NCBI RefSeq assembly: GCF_002994745.2
Contig: NC_037089.1
Coordinates: 85,398,347 to 85,462,346 of the forward strand
From: Rosa chinensis
Lineage: Eukaryota > Streptophyta > Magnoliopsida > Rosales > Rosaceae
Direction of reading: 5' to 3'
DNA: 64,000 bases
The position numbers were made by a program, and so were the translations under genes. The notes below the pieces were generated by a model. That model searched no databases. It saw only the letters and a list, made by a program, of their open reading frames with translations, and was not told where the DNA came from. Numbering within the stretch: the first letter of the stretch is position 1; each line of letters opens with the position of its first letter. Of the stretch, positions 22,446 through 32,864 are shown one piece after another.

Positions 22446-23423
22446 TGATGTGATCTGAAAGTTATTTTGAGCTCTAGATGATGACAAAGTTCGGCATCTA
22501 ATACATGCTCAATCCTTTTAGTTATCACCCCCTGTTCCTTCATCACATAATATCTGATCAACTATTCTATTAGCAGATAAAGAAATTAACAAACTGCATG
22601 GGAATATATACTATTTGAATCCTCCTAAAAAAAAACAATATATACACACACACACACATACTATCTGAATCTTTTGTAGAAGAAGGTTTAATGCTGTAAA
22701 TGAAATCAATCTCATTGCGTAATGCGAGAGACTGGATGAGATAACTGATTATTTTTTCACAAAAATCTTACATTCAAACACTATGTATAGAGGTGTTTTC
22801 AATTTTGGTGCACTTGTGTTCACCTTTTTAGACAGAAGGGCATCAACTGAACAAATGCTTTTAGCTCTCAATGTAAGATGGGCACAACTCCTTACATCTT
22901 AGTAGCATATTAAAAATCTAATCCTAACAGGCTAAACACACACAAAAATTAAATATCTAATCCTAGTCTTAAGTGATTTAACTATTTACGAAGGTTATAG
23001 AAATTAAAATTGCATGTCCTAGGACAGAGGGAGTAGAACACATTCTTCAATGTTTCTGGAACTACACCACTCAAACTCATTCAATAACTGATTATTTTTT
23101 CAAACCGCATGTATTCAAGCAGTATTTGCTTAAGTAAGCAAAAAACAAAGGTTACATAAAAGCTAAAAATAAAAAAATAAAAATAAAAATAAATAAAAAA
23201 GATTGCAACTCTTACCGCCAACAATGTATGCATGAAAAGATGGCCTATGGTCCTTAAGAGCTACTTTATGTGGGATTTCTTTCCATCCCTTGGTGAGACA
23301 GACTAAGCTTATTACTGCCAAGAAGATAGCCAACAATTGAAGTGCCTAAGAGGCATTAATATCAAGTTATCAACATCAATCAGCCATACATCTATCTAGC
23401 AAAGGATCATAAGCTTCCCATCT
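22446..23423. other. Non-coding, no recognised gene
   Basis: AT-rich DNA with a small (CA)n tract near 22645-22660 and an AAAAT-rich run near 23165-23200. No supported gene or TE end. Confidence 0.45.
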
Positions 23424-23468
23424 GTGACAAGTTGTTTCTATTATCTCTACTAATTAAGTTATGTAATA

Positions 23469-23808
23469 CCTAGGTGCGAATGAGCTTCCCATCTTTGTGA
23501 GCCACAAGACCATTCTCAGAAATACATATTCATGGTCATTAACAACAGCAATTGAAGTGCCTAAGATGCAATTAAACATGAGTTAGAATCAAAACATATT
23601 TTTTGCCATATGATGCTTAAGAAAATCAAATTCCAATTGTTGATCTCTATCTTATAGAAATATCACCTAAACAGCGTGCGCCGTGAATGTGACAAGTTGT
23701 TTCTATTATCCCCTACTAAGTTATGTAATACCTGGGTGCCAATGAGCTTCCCATCTTTGTGAGCCACAAGACCGTTCTGAGAAAATACATATTCATGGTC
23801 ATTAATAA
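23469..23808 (-). pseudogene. Phosphomannomutase exon, tandemly duplicated and decayed
   Basis: The right copy (23808-23732) has an acceptor (ttgcag) and donor (gtatta) and encodes [20 protein letters not shown] plus TQ. This is the substrate-side segment conserved in eukaryotic phosphomannomutases (mannose-6-phosphate to mannose-1-phosphate, cytosolic GDP-mannose/ascorbate supply). The left copy (about 23543-23469) is the same exon with a one-base deletion that shifts the frame and a lost acceptor AG. The ~265-bp period includes shared flanking intron sequence. No other phosphomannomutase exon is visible, so both are relics. Confidence 0.7.
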
Positions 23809-23970
23809 CTGCAAATTAAGACAAAGGTACAATTTATAGATATAGTGAACTGGAATTTGAAAACAGTAAAAAGACAGCTGTTTATCTAGCCACAATATGC
23901 CTTAAATGGGTCAAATGTAATATCAATAAGATGTTTAGCAAATGTGTTTGAAAACAATAAAAAGACAGCT

Positions 23971-24103
23971 TTGGGTGTGTGTGTTTGGTGGGGTGGTAAG
24001 GCTTTGGTCTCATATATAAGAGGTCAGGAGTTCGAGCCCCATCAAGGGTGGGAATGGGGTGGGGTTTTAAAAAAAAAAAATAAATAATAATAATAATAAT
24101 AAA
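23971..24103 (+). mobile_element. tRNA-derived SINE, ~133 bp with 15-bp TSD
   Basis: Flanked by AATAAAAAGACAGCT at 23956-23970 and 24104-24118, a 15-bp TSD. The body has ggtggggtggtaaggc, compatible with a Pol III A box, and ggagttcgagcccc, close to the B box consensus GGTTCGANNCC, about 30 bp apart. It ends in an A-rich (ATA)n tail. These are hallmarks of tRNA-derived SINEs retroposed by LINE machinery. It lies between the phosphomannomutase and GH3 relics. Confidence 0.8.
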
Positions 24104-24244
24104 AATAAAAAGACAGCTAATTATCTATCCAACATAAATAATTCCAATGTGTTTAGCAAAAAGAGTACTGTATAGAATGTTTACAAACTCCAGTTGGTTA
24201 TAAATCAAGCCCATCACACAAACTAAGTACTCCTCTATTTGTCT

Positions 24245-25127
24245 GAGACTAGCTAGGTATTCTTCAGGTCCCAGCAATAAAAGCCACGTTGGACTTCACA
24301 AAGTTCGCATCAGGGTTCTGGTTGTAGACAACATGAGTGCTAGGATCAACTGTAGTTTTCACCGCATCAAGGATTGTTGTAGTTGTTACAGATTTACAGC
24401 ATTGATAGTTTAGTATGAGTATTATATTTTGGACGAAATTTAAGTGATATTAGAGATTCTACATAGCACAAGTGAAAATACATTGCAGGGATTGTTTACT
24501 AGATGGTACCTAATACCATTCCGCTGCAACGTACTGACAGTGTGTTCAAGTGAAACTTTTGAGTTTTTTTTTTTTTTTTTTTGATATGACCAGTGGGTAA
24601 TTAATAAAACGATAATGAATACTTCATGAAGCTTTAACATACCAGCTGTAAGATCATTGCCACCGAGGCCTTGCCATGTGATCGTTCAGCCTCCACATTG
24701 AAAGCCCAAGTTGTCTGCATGAATTCCTGCTATTAGTATCTTCCCTGCTTTCTAGGATAGGGGAAGCAGTGGTTTGTATATATGCAGATTTTCCATTCTT
24801 TAGTAAAACAAGTGATTTTCTTACAGCTTTCCTTGTCAATTCCCTATGTTCCTGTGGCGTTTGATTAAGAAGGCCAGGATTTGAATAAGCAAGACGAATA
24901 TGATCAAATTATTCTATAATGGAAAATTTGAAACAAACAGACCTTGTTTCCTAGCTGGCCGCGGCTAGGCTGAGATCAGCCAAGGGATTTTCAAAAAGGC
25001 CCACGACAAACTTAACCCTCAAAATTCTCTTCACAGCATCGTCAATCCTGCTCATGGGGATGATATTATTGTTGACTTGATATGTCAGGTCATCAATGAA
25101 CTCGGTAAAGTTGTACGGGACCATGAT
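24245..25127 (-). pseudogene. GH3 beta-glucosidase / exo-beta-glucanase pseudogene
   Basis: Exon 25127-24943 encodes [17 protein letters not shown], then [16 protein letters not shown] and GLFENPLAD. Exon 24851-24643 begins EHRELTRKAVRKSLVLLKNG. A third segment (about 24375-24255) reads VKTTVDPSTHVVYNQNPDAN. This is the typical order for plant family 3 glycoside hydrolases that trim cell-wall beta-glucans. Damage includes a frameshift ending exon 1 with SLAAAS-stop. In exon 2 there is a frameshift after GKSA, and in the recovered frame two in-frame stops, one of them where TIT is normally preceded by Trp. The third exon lacks a clear acceptor. The N-terminal catalytic half was not found. Confidence 0.85.
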
Positions 25128-25493
25128 CTGTAACAATTCTAGATGTGTTAGCAATTGAATATAAGAACCTTAAATGTCTCGGCCAGTTAACAATAGCTTA
25201 AATAACACAACCAGAATTTACAGTTCAAGACAACATAGATGTTGCAAAAATTCAGACTAACCATGTCTATTCTAGCACTAACCGTGTCCATACGGACCAT
25301 ACCAGTAAGCTTTCCATTGAGTTCAGGAACCTTAACCCCCAATCTATTCTACAAAATCAAATGTAATTCATCCTACCAAAAACAAAAAAAAATTAGGCCG
25401 CTTGTTCTAAACACATAAATCGACTAGGCCAAAATCTCCCTAATGCTCCAATTAACTCACAGTAAATTGAAAATGCCAATTATAGAATTGAAA

Positions 25494-26054
25494 TTATCGC
25501 AATAGCTGCACAGTACCCTGCCCAGAATCTCGCTCATATCTTTGTGCATAGTAAAAAACAGATGCTTCTGAGATTCGCGAATGATTCGGGGGTTTGTTGC
25601 CCTTTTTGACGTCCAACAATGTTGATGCCTGTGACTGTGAAAAGTTGAAGGCTTTGCAGAAGAAAAACGCAGAAAACAAGTAAAGCAGAGGAAGACTTAG
25701 TACTGCTGCTACTCCTAAACCGCAAGGCTCCTAGACGACCTCGCCCTCCGATTTGGAGTCACATTCGCCGGAGTTGGAGATCCTCAGTGTCCTGAAGAGC
25801 TTCGGCGGAGGCGACGTCGGACTTCGTCTTCCGCATCTCTACAATTGACCCTAATTTTCTGCAATTTAGAACATAACATATGGTTTTTGAGGGCGAGGAG
25901 GAGGAGATGTAGGAATTTGGGTCGGTTTATCGGGGAAGAAGCGATGGAATCGAAGGGAGAGACTGCAACTCTCAATAAGGGTGTGAGGGATTGTGGGTGA
26001 GAGCGAGGGAAGCCACGAGGGAGCGAAAGATCTAATTTTTTTTTTTTCAGCCAA
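25494..26054 (-). other. Exon-like minus-strand sequences, unrecognised
   Basis: Three overlapping minus-strand ORFs read Ser-rich then hydrophobic sequence (SALLVFCVFLLQSLQLFTV, signal-peptide-like, around 25650) and LQKIRVNCRDAEDEVRRRLR around 25800-25870. The hydrophobic stretch could be a secretion signal of the GH3 relic downstream (GH3 beta-glucosidases are secreted), but the intervening exons are missing. No confident gene model. Confidence 0.25.
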
Positions 26055-26339
26055 AGGGCGGGAACCTAAACTTGATTATTATTATTATTATCAACTCCAG
26101 CAAATTTCATTTTTATATATGATTTGTACGTGTAATAGTTTTTTATTTAAGAAAATAAAATAAAACAGTTATTGCAGATAGAAAATAGTGGGAGAGAAAA
26201 GTAGGGATTGTGGGATAATTTCTTTTCAATTTTTTAAATAAAAATCTACTTTATAATTATCATATTTACTCTTGTGATTTAATTTATTCTCAATTATTTT
26301 TTAATATTTTAGGGTTAAATCTGTTAAAAATTTTAGTTT

Positions 26340-26460
26340 TGATTAACAAAACCTCTTCTCTTAATAATAGTATAGATGTCATCTGATTAACCCAGACAAC
26401 ATCAAAAACTTATGTGTTATCTAATAAATGTCGGTGTGATTAACTTATTCTAGTAATGTC
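26340..26460 (-). mobile_element. Helitron-type 5' end and degenerate CACTA-type end side by side
   Basis: ctcttaataatagtataga|t (26358-26377) is the complement of a Helitron 5' start (TCTATACTATTATTAAGAG). Immediately to the right, cagacaacatcaaaaacttatgtgttatctaa resembles the CACTA subterminal motif seen near 2100. cttattctagtaatg (26440-26456) is a one-mismatch version of the CACTACTAGAATAAG terminus. I read this as an old CACTA remnant into which a Helitron inserted. Confidence 0.4.
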
Positions 26461-27849
26461 GGCTTCCAGAGTTGAAGAATGTCGCTAGGGTTCCCTACAA
26501 TATCTTTGCTATTTTATCCTTCTTAGGTGTATTGATGGATGTGCTTCAGTTTGTTAGCTTAAAAATGTTAATTTTCTTAGCTAATGACTCTATCTTACAT
26601 GCTTATGAGCGGATATGTATAATTTCGCTGAACTTCAATATTAGTTGACTATTCCTCTAAATAAAAAGAAAAGAAAAAACCGTACATAAGGTCCAAATAC
26701 TCATTTACAATAGAAAAACACTGCTTCACCAAAAAAACAAAAAAAAGGAAGAGAGAAAAAAACCAACAATTTGTGTAGACGACTTTTTGGTTGGCCAATG
26801 GTATGAAATTAATGAATAGAAATGTGGTGACTGGCCAAGGGATCAAATTTGAAACTAGAGAGGGATCTCAATTTTGAACTCAATATAATCATACCAGGTC
26901 ATGTTTCCTAGATGTAAAAATAAGATTGCATGGTTGAATTCAGAGTAAATGCACAAAGGTAACAAAAGAGGACAAATTTAGCTTTTCAAGAATAGTAATC
27001 AGGTTCGTAGTTTAAAGATATATGCAGTATGATGTATGACCTCATAGCTAGTGAAGAGGAAAGACTTTTTTTCTTTCTTTTTGATGACAAAGGAAAGACT
27101 TGAATATTCGTGCATATGCGCTAACTAGTTTCATCAACTCAGTTGTGTTTATTAACCCCGCAGCCACCTTTTTAACCATCTTAAATTTAAACACACAAAG
27201 GCAAAGCTGCTTAAATTTACTTCATAAGTAACTTGAGTATTCTGACCAATCTAAATGTTCTCCTATAAGGCACAATGTAACATTTAATGACGATAATATG
27301 TGACACGTGCAATGAGAACTTCTGTCAACATAATTGACAAGTTAATTGGATGCTAACCTATCCAACAAATCAAAGAGAAAGGAGTAGTATATATTCTAAT
27401 AGCTGATGTTTGTTATACAAGCTTCCACACTATTGAGTATTAAGCCAAGTAAATGACAAGAAGACAACAAAAGACCACAAACATAATTAAATATCAAGAA
27501 ACAAAAGTTCAGTTCTGTTTTCCCCTTTTCTTCTATCTTTTCATAGGAAATTAAAAATATAACTAAAAAGTGAAAAGCAAACGAGACTTCTCTATACGAT
27601 TGTTCAATCAGGAAAAAGATGGGATAGCTTCATAGACTTTTAAAGTTTTATTATGCGAAAAATTTTACGGATAAAATAGAGACTTGTGTGGTATTTGGTA
27701 AAAAGAAGATATCATAAATAATTACTTATAGGAACACAGGAGTGACAGGACCTCACAGTGGAAGCTCTCTTTTAAGACGTGTGGTATGACTTCACAGAGA
27801 GACCACCATTGTACTCTTCTACTCCATTATTCAGGAAATAATGATAATT
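26461..27849. other. Non-coding, no recognised feature
   Basis: AT-rich DNA. The ORF at 26649-26846 (-) is Phe/Leu-rich low-complexity sequence. No exon or TE terminus was recognised. Confidence 0.45.
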
Positions 27850-27865
27850 AACATAGCAAAACCAA

Positions 27866-29004
27866 TTGTTCACATAACCGGTTTTGGGGGGGGGGGTCTT
27901 TTATAGAACGCGCTTCACGCGCCTAGGAAAAAAAAAGGGAAAAACCGGAGGGTGGGAGCGTCTCTCCCGGCCGAACACGGCAGGCCTTCTGGCCTCTGCG
28001 TTCTGGCCCGGGAGAGGACTGATGGTTTGAAGGTGTTGGGGGCTGGTGGGGCAGTGGTGTGGTTCTGGGAGAGGGGTGCTTCTCCGTTTTCGGGCGGCAC
28101 GGATCGATTTCGATATGTCATTCTCGGATCCGGGGCGAAGGTTTTGGTACTGCAGCGTCATCTTCGGCTATCCGATGGCGGTCTCTGGCGTCATCGATCG
28201 GATTGTGGAGTTTCAGTTCGGATCGGGGCAGAGGTGATCTCGAAAGGGTTCGGGCTCCGATCTGGTCTCGATTCGTACTGAGGTGGGCTGCCTGGTGTTG
28301 GGGCTGGGTCTGGAGCGACATGTCTGTGCTGCAATGGCGGAGTCGGAGCGGCGGCTTGTTGCGGTAGGGCGGCGATCTGGTGGCGATGGGGCTTGCTGGC
28401 GGCGGGTGTGGGTGGCTGCAATATTGGGCCTGTGCGGGGGGATGGGGGTCTTGGGCCGGGCCACTGTTTCTTGGTCCTCTTTGGAGTTTATTTTTGTTTT
28501 CTTTTTGGTTTGTTGTTATTTGTTTCTGTTGTTGTTTGGTTCAGAATATGTCCCCCCTCTGTTGAGCGGGGGTTTGGGTGTTCTTAGGTTGTTCGATGCC
28601 ATTGTTTTGGTATCTTGGTTGGTCGGTAGTGCTATCTCTATGGCTCGGTCTGGTGGCCGTGCCGCCTATTTATCGATGTGATGATGAATTACCCTCGCAC
28701 GGGGTCCGGCGGTTTTGGATCACGGTGCTTGAGAGGGAGTTGCGATTTATCATTATATTGGTGGTAGGGCTGTATCTCTACACTAGAGGTTGGATGCTAC
28801 CCTTAGTAGTCCGCAGGTTTGGGTGTTGTAGGTGGTTGGATGTTGGGCTTGTTTGGCTCACAGAGGCCGGTTTTTTGGCAGTTCCGCCACTATGGTTCCA
28901 GTTTGTTCTGGTTTGGGAGGGGTGCTGTGGTTTGAGTCCACAGATGGGTTCTCCCGTTCAATGTAACATACTTGTTTATTAATGAATTTCCTTTTTCTCA
29001 AAAA
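27866..29004 (+). mobile_element. GC-rich non-LTR-like insertion with 16-bp TSD
   Basis: AACATAGCAAAACCAA occurs at 27850-27865 and again at 29005-29020, a 16-bp duplication. The enclosed 1.14 kb is much more GC-rich than its surroundings, has a G run near 27886-27896, and ends ttaatgaatttcctttttctcaaaa, resembling LINE 3' ends with a short A tail. Overlapping ORFs in all frames reflect GC content. I see no reverse transcriptase, endonuclease or tRNA-like promoter, so it is a non-autonomous or heavily deleted non-LTR element. Confidence 0.65.
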
Positions 29005-29044
29005 AACATAGCAAAACCAAACTCCAGAACCAATAATCCATACT

Positions 29045-29220
29045 TCAAGTACTGATCAGTCGACTTTTGATGCAAAAGTTGTTGGATTTGATCAAGTCAA
29101 GGATGTTGCCGTTTTAAATGTTGATGCACCCAAAGACAGACTATGGCCTACACCAGTTGGTGTCTCTGCAGACTTGCTAGTTGGTCAGAAAGTGTTATGC
29201 TATTGCCAATCCTGTGAGCT
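29045..29220 (+). pseudogene. DEG/HtrA serine-protease fragment
   Basis: Encodes STFDAKVVGFDQVKDVAVL, then DAPKDRLWPTPVGVSADLL and VGQKV. This matches the conserved segment of chloroplast DEG1-like proteases (yDAKivGFDqDKDvAVLridAPk...PIPVGvSaDLlVGQKV.AIGNPFG). After VGQKV the frame is lost within the expected AIGNPFG motif. The segment carries the catalytic Asp region (DKDVAVL; here VKDVAVL) but neither the His- nor the Ser-containing motif. It abuts the right TSD of the non-LTR insertion. Confidence 0.75.
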
Positions 29221-29444
29221 TGATTTTACTTCATAATTGCTTCATCCTAGCTTAATTGCTACAGTAGACATATCTTAACTTATCATCAGAAGTTATTGTG
29301 ATGATGTAGATTTTAGAACAGTATATCACAAAATTGTGCATGAATTATGCAGTCAAAACCTTGTGATTTACTAAGATCTCTATTCATTTAAATCACTTAA
29401 TGTGTTGATTCCTTATCTCTGGAGAATGGGTTCAAAGTTGAATG

Positions 29445-29703
29445 TATTATTTGTTCGACCAAGACAATTAAGAGATACCACATCCTTCCCATATATGAGA
29501 AGGTCATCATGCATGCACGGTTATCATTTGAGACATTAGCTGAAGCTGATCCTGGGAGAATAGAGATAGTCACGGGTCGAAAATACCCATTTGGGAACCA
29601 TATAAAAGAGTATCTACTGTCTCTACCTCCAAAAGTCGAGTTGAAAGTTGAGGAAACTGAATGCCGGGGGCAAGGGAAACTGAAGCTAGTGTACATTGAC
29701 TAG
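29445..29703 (+). pseudogene. MER3/HFM1-like helicase Sec63-domain fragment (arm A copy)
   Basis: The frame 29509-29703 reads ARLSFETLAEADPGRIEIVT, then GRKYPFGNHIKEYLLSLPPK, VELKVEETEC and stop. The IExVTGRxYPFGNHIKxxLxSLPPK signature matches, to my recollection, the C-terminal Sec63 region of plant MER3/RCK (HFM1) meiotic DNA helicases. Only this exon-sized piece is present. A decayed copy lies inverted at 52075-52345, as part of the duplicated arms. Confidence 0.55.
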
Positions 29704-30287
29704 GCTATCACAGACACTCCAATCAACAAAACGATCACATTACGCTGATATAGTATATATTCTATAACAGCTTTACATAATGCCTTCAAATATTAATGAT
29801 ACAATACAATTTCATGTTATACAATCTGGCCCTAACATTTTATCTGTTATAGATTGTACAGAAGAAGATAACCTGATTCTCTTTCATGTGAGAAAACAAG
29901 TTAAGGACAATTTAGAAGCTTACTTTTAGTTGTTGGTTTTTCACAAGATCGAATTCAATTACAATACCAAGGGGTTCTATCAACTAGATATTTCATATAT
30001 CTAATATTCAGCCTTTTCCTTTTGGCCTGAGGTGGTTAGGTAATCGTTCTGTTTCCACCTCCTAAATTGTAGCTGCAGGGTTGATAAAATCTCGAGGTAC
30101 GTAGGCTGACAACCAGCTTAATTTTTTCTTCTGTTTGAGAACATGTAGCATGTTAGATGTATCTGTTTGGGTAAGCATATCCAGATTGAGTTTCAGGCAC
30201 TGTGACTAAGAAAATTGTGCCCTGACAAGTATGTGCGTTATGCCCTGGAAAAGACTTTGCCATAAGTGGTACAAGCTATATCAATTG

Positions 30288-30498
30288 GAGAAATTTTTCT
30301 GTCCTCCAGTAGAACCATGTCAGCCTGACACATGGTCTACCAACCCAATAGAATAACGCCACGTGGATTTATTTAACACCTCATATCATAGAAAATTACC
30401 CTACCTCCTACTGCAGTAAAACCAACGTGAAACAAGAAAAAAAAACAAGAATCTTAAACGGGACGTTAACAGCTATCGTTAACTGATGCAAACACTAT
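30288..30498 (+). repeat. Left terminal inverted repeat of the MULE
   Basis: About 211 bp, inverted match to 37031-37235, with small length differences in an A-run and a few substitutions. It contains ccacgtgg, a G-box-like palindrome, near 30360; the partner repeat has the same element. Confidence 0.85.
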
Positions 30499-32500
30499 CA
30501 AAACACAAAAAACTGAAAGTATATTCATCCTCTGCTTTTGCTGTCATAGTTCTAAACTCGAATTTGGGTGATTTGTTAACCCTGCGATTTTCCCCTTCAG
30601 TTTTATCAATTATCTTTTGGGTAGATCATGTGCTTAGATGGGTGATTTTTCTTGAGCGTTAGTTTTACATCCATACTTCCAACCCCGATCCTTATAATCA
30701 CAGAGAGAATGGGAGAACCAAATTCACAGTAATAGAAAGAGAAACTAAATTCGCAGGAATCGAGCAATCGAGCCGACCATGACAAGGTGAGTATCATTCG
30801 ATTGAACGATTTCGATTAGTTCCGTAATAGAATCTGAGACTGATTAAACTTGTATAGATCTCTCTTCTTGAGTATTTCATTTCTGAGATTTGATTTTGAC
30901 ACCCAAGTGTTGGGTATGCTATAGAGTAATAGTCAAACGGAAGCACACCAATAGCAACACCCAATTGCCTCAGCCCTCAGGTACCATCTTCTCTTTAGCA
31001 AATGCGATTTTTAGCTTTTCATATAAATCTGTGATTTGATTTTTCAGTTCATGAAATTGAAATTAATAGTAAATTGCATCACATTTATGTTTGGGTATTG
31101 AAATTTGCTGTTTGTTAATGCTCTGGATTTATAGGAAGTAAGTGAAAAGATAGATTAAACAACTAAAGCTTAGTTATATATGGAAGGGTGAGATAGGTAA
31201 GATTACTCAAAAGTCTTCAGCAATGGAGCCGTCAAAGCTAGGAGTCGACTCTTGAGAAATATATGTTTATAAGAATTTTTATAATGATCACCATTCATAT
31301 ATATGCAGCCTCGGAACTTTTAGTTTGCAACTAATGTAGTGGTGAGTTTACCTCAACATTGTTTTACTGAGTTAAGTTCATATCCATTCAAGCATTTGGT
31401 CACTGATTAAATATGTTCACTGTTTCGAGTCAGGAGTAGTATAGTTTGTTGTTTAAGGAAAAGCCAGTGTACCAAAATCAAAACGTGTGCAGCTAAATAT
31501 CATTGAATTCTACTGCTCTACCAAAGCAAAGAAACTGGAGAAAGAAGCTTAGCTATATTTATTTTCTGTAATTAAATATTAGGCCTACGTTAGTCTAGGT
31601 TTTTTTTTATCAATTTGAGTGAGCAAAACAAAACTATGGTGTTCCTTTTGAATTTTGTAAAGCTCTCTCTTTGATTTTGTGTTGCCATCTGAAGGCTACT
31701 GGTTGATTATCTGACTTTCTTTCTAGGACTGATCTAAAGTACAAGTTCCAACTAATGTCTGATGCATACTATTTTTATTAAATGGCCAATTGCCTACTTT
31801 GAAAATTGCTGATGTAAGTGCAATGTGATATTCACCCTAACAATGTAATAGATTAGTTGGTGTTATGCATCGAACACTAGTTATACCACAATACAAAATA
31901 TTTGATGTTGTTTTTGAATTTTGTATAGCATGTGTTGCCCAAAAAAAAAAGTATGACATCCATGTTCATTTTAGTTCTTACCGGTATCTATAAAGGTATG
32001 AGTTCATTATTTGTTCACTTGTTATGAAAATATTGATTGCCTACATAGGAGAGGTACTAATCCTAATGCTCTTGTATCAATGTTGGCTTAGATGCTTAAT
32101 CTTATCCAAACCTGTTTTGCAGGTTTCAGCCTTGCAAACCTAAAATTGCAGAAGCAACAAGGGAAAATGATGCTCAATTGGCTCAACGCCGTGCACAGTA
32201 CGGGGTCAAAACAAATTTATGATGCAATTTGTAATCGGATAGATAATGATATCGAGCTTGCTCTTTGCGACTCAATTTATGGTTGATTGCCTAAAATATA
32301 CAGAAGCTTAGGGATTGATCAATGTGTTCTGTTCACGTATTTTGTTTGTATTGAGCAAGACTACCACATATTTTGTAGTGTACTGTGCACATATTATTTT
32401 TCAAGGATATTAATGGAACAGATTAGCAATATACAATCATCAGAGACAGAGAGACTTATCTCCAAAAAAAAAAGGGACATATATAACTAAGCTCATTTTA
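30499..32500 (+). other. MULE left interior with possible small second gene
   Basis: Opposite in orientation to the transposase. An ATG at 30779 is followed by a donor (ATGACAAG|gtgagt), and an exon after tttgcag at about 32123 could read FQPCKPKIAEATRENDAQLA, then stop near 32212. An alternative frame there stays open 64 codons to 32284. I do not recognise either product. A second ORF in a MULE would be of interest, but the model is weak. Confidence 0.25.
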
Positions 32501-32864
32501 ACTAAGCATTTAGTATATAAAACAAATGCCAGAATCCTAAACAAACACATTTTATACTCTTCATTAGTGTAACATAACAATCCAAATCCTGATCATTATT
32601 GAAAACCGTATTTAGCAAAATCTAAGCCAATCAACTACTACTATTGGAGAAATTGGTTGTTTTTTCTCCACTGGTATCATATCAAGTCTTCTCCCATAAA
32701 GTCATAGCATATCCATATCACCAAATTCATAGAACAGCTGCAAAAATTTCATATTTGAAATGAGTTAAAATTATTGCACTGTAAAGTACACTACAAAGAA
32801 AAGAAGAAGAAAAAAAGAAACATGTTTTACTTTTGTATGCATTACCTTACAATGATATATATTA

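Larger units (their letters stand above)
14393..26376 (-). mobile_element. Putative ~12-kb Helitron carrying gene fragments (hypothesis)
   Basis: At 26376, read on the minus strand, the sequence starts A|TCTATACTATTATTAAGAG, nearly identical to the 5' end of the small Helitron at 49617. At 14403-14420 there is a strong hairpin (CCGGC / GCCGG around a GCATCGC core), then ttcttacacttag|T on the minus strand, like the other Helitron 3' ends here (GCATCGC core hairpin, then ...ctag|T). The terminal tetranucleotide is TTAG, not the canonical CTAG. Phosphomannomutase and GH3 fragments inside are on the same strand as the element. The two termini are 12 kb apart and could be unrelated. No RepHel protein was found, so it would be non-autonomous. 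Confidence 0.3.

Noticed and set aside
27901..28982. Many overlapping ORFs up to 134 codons
   Set aside because: High GC content lowers stop frequency in all frames; no domain recognised in any.
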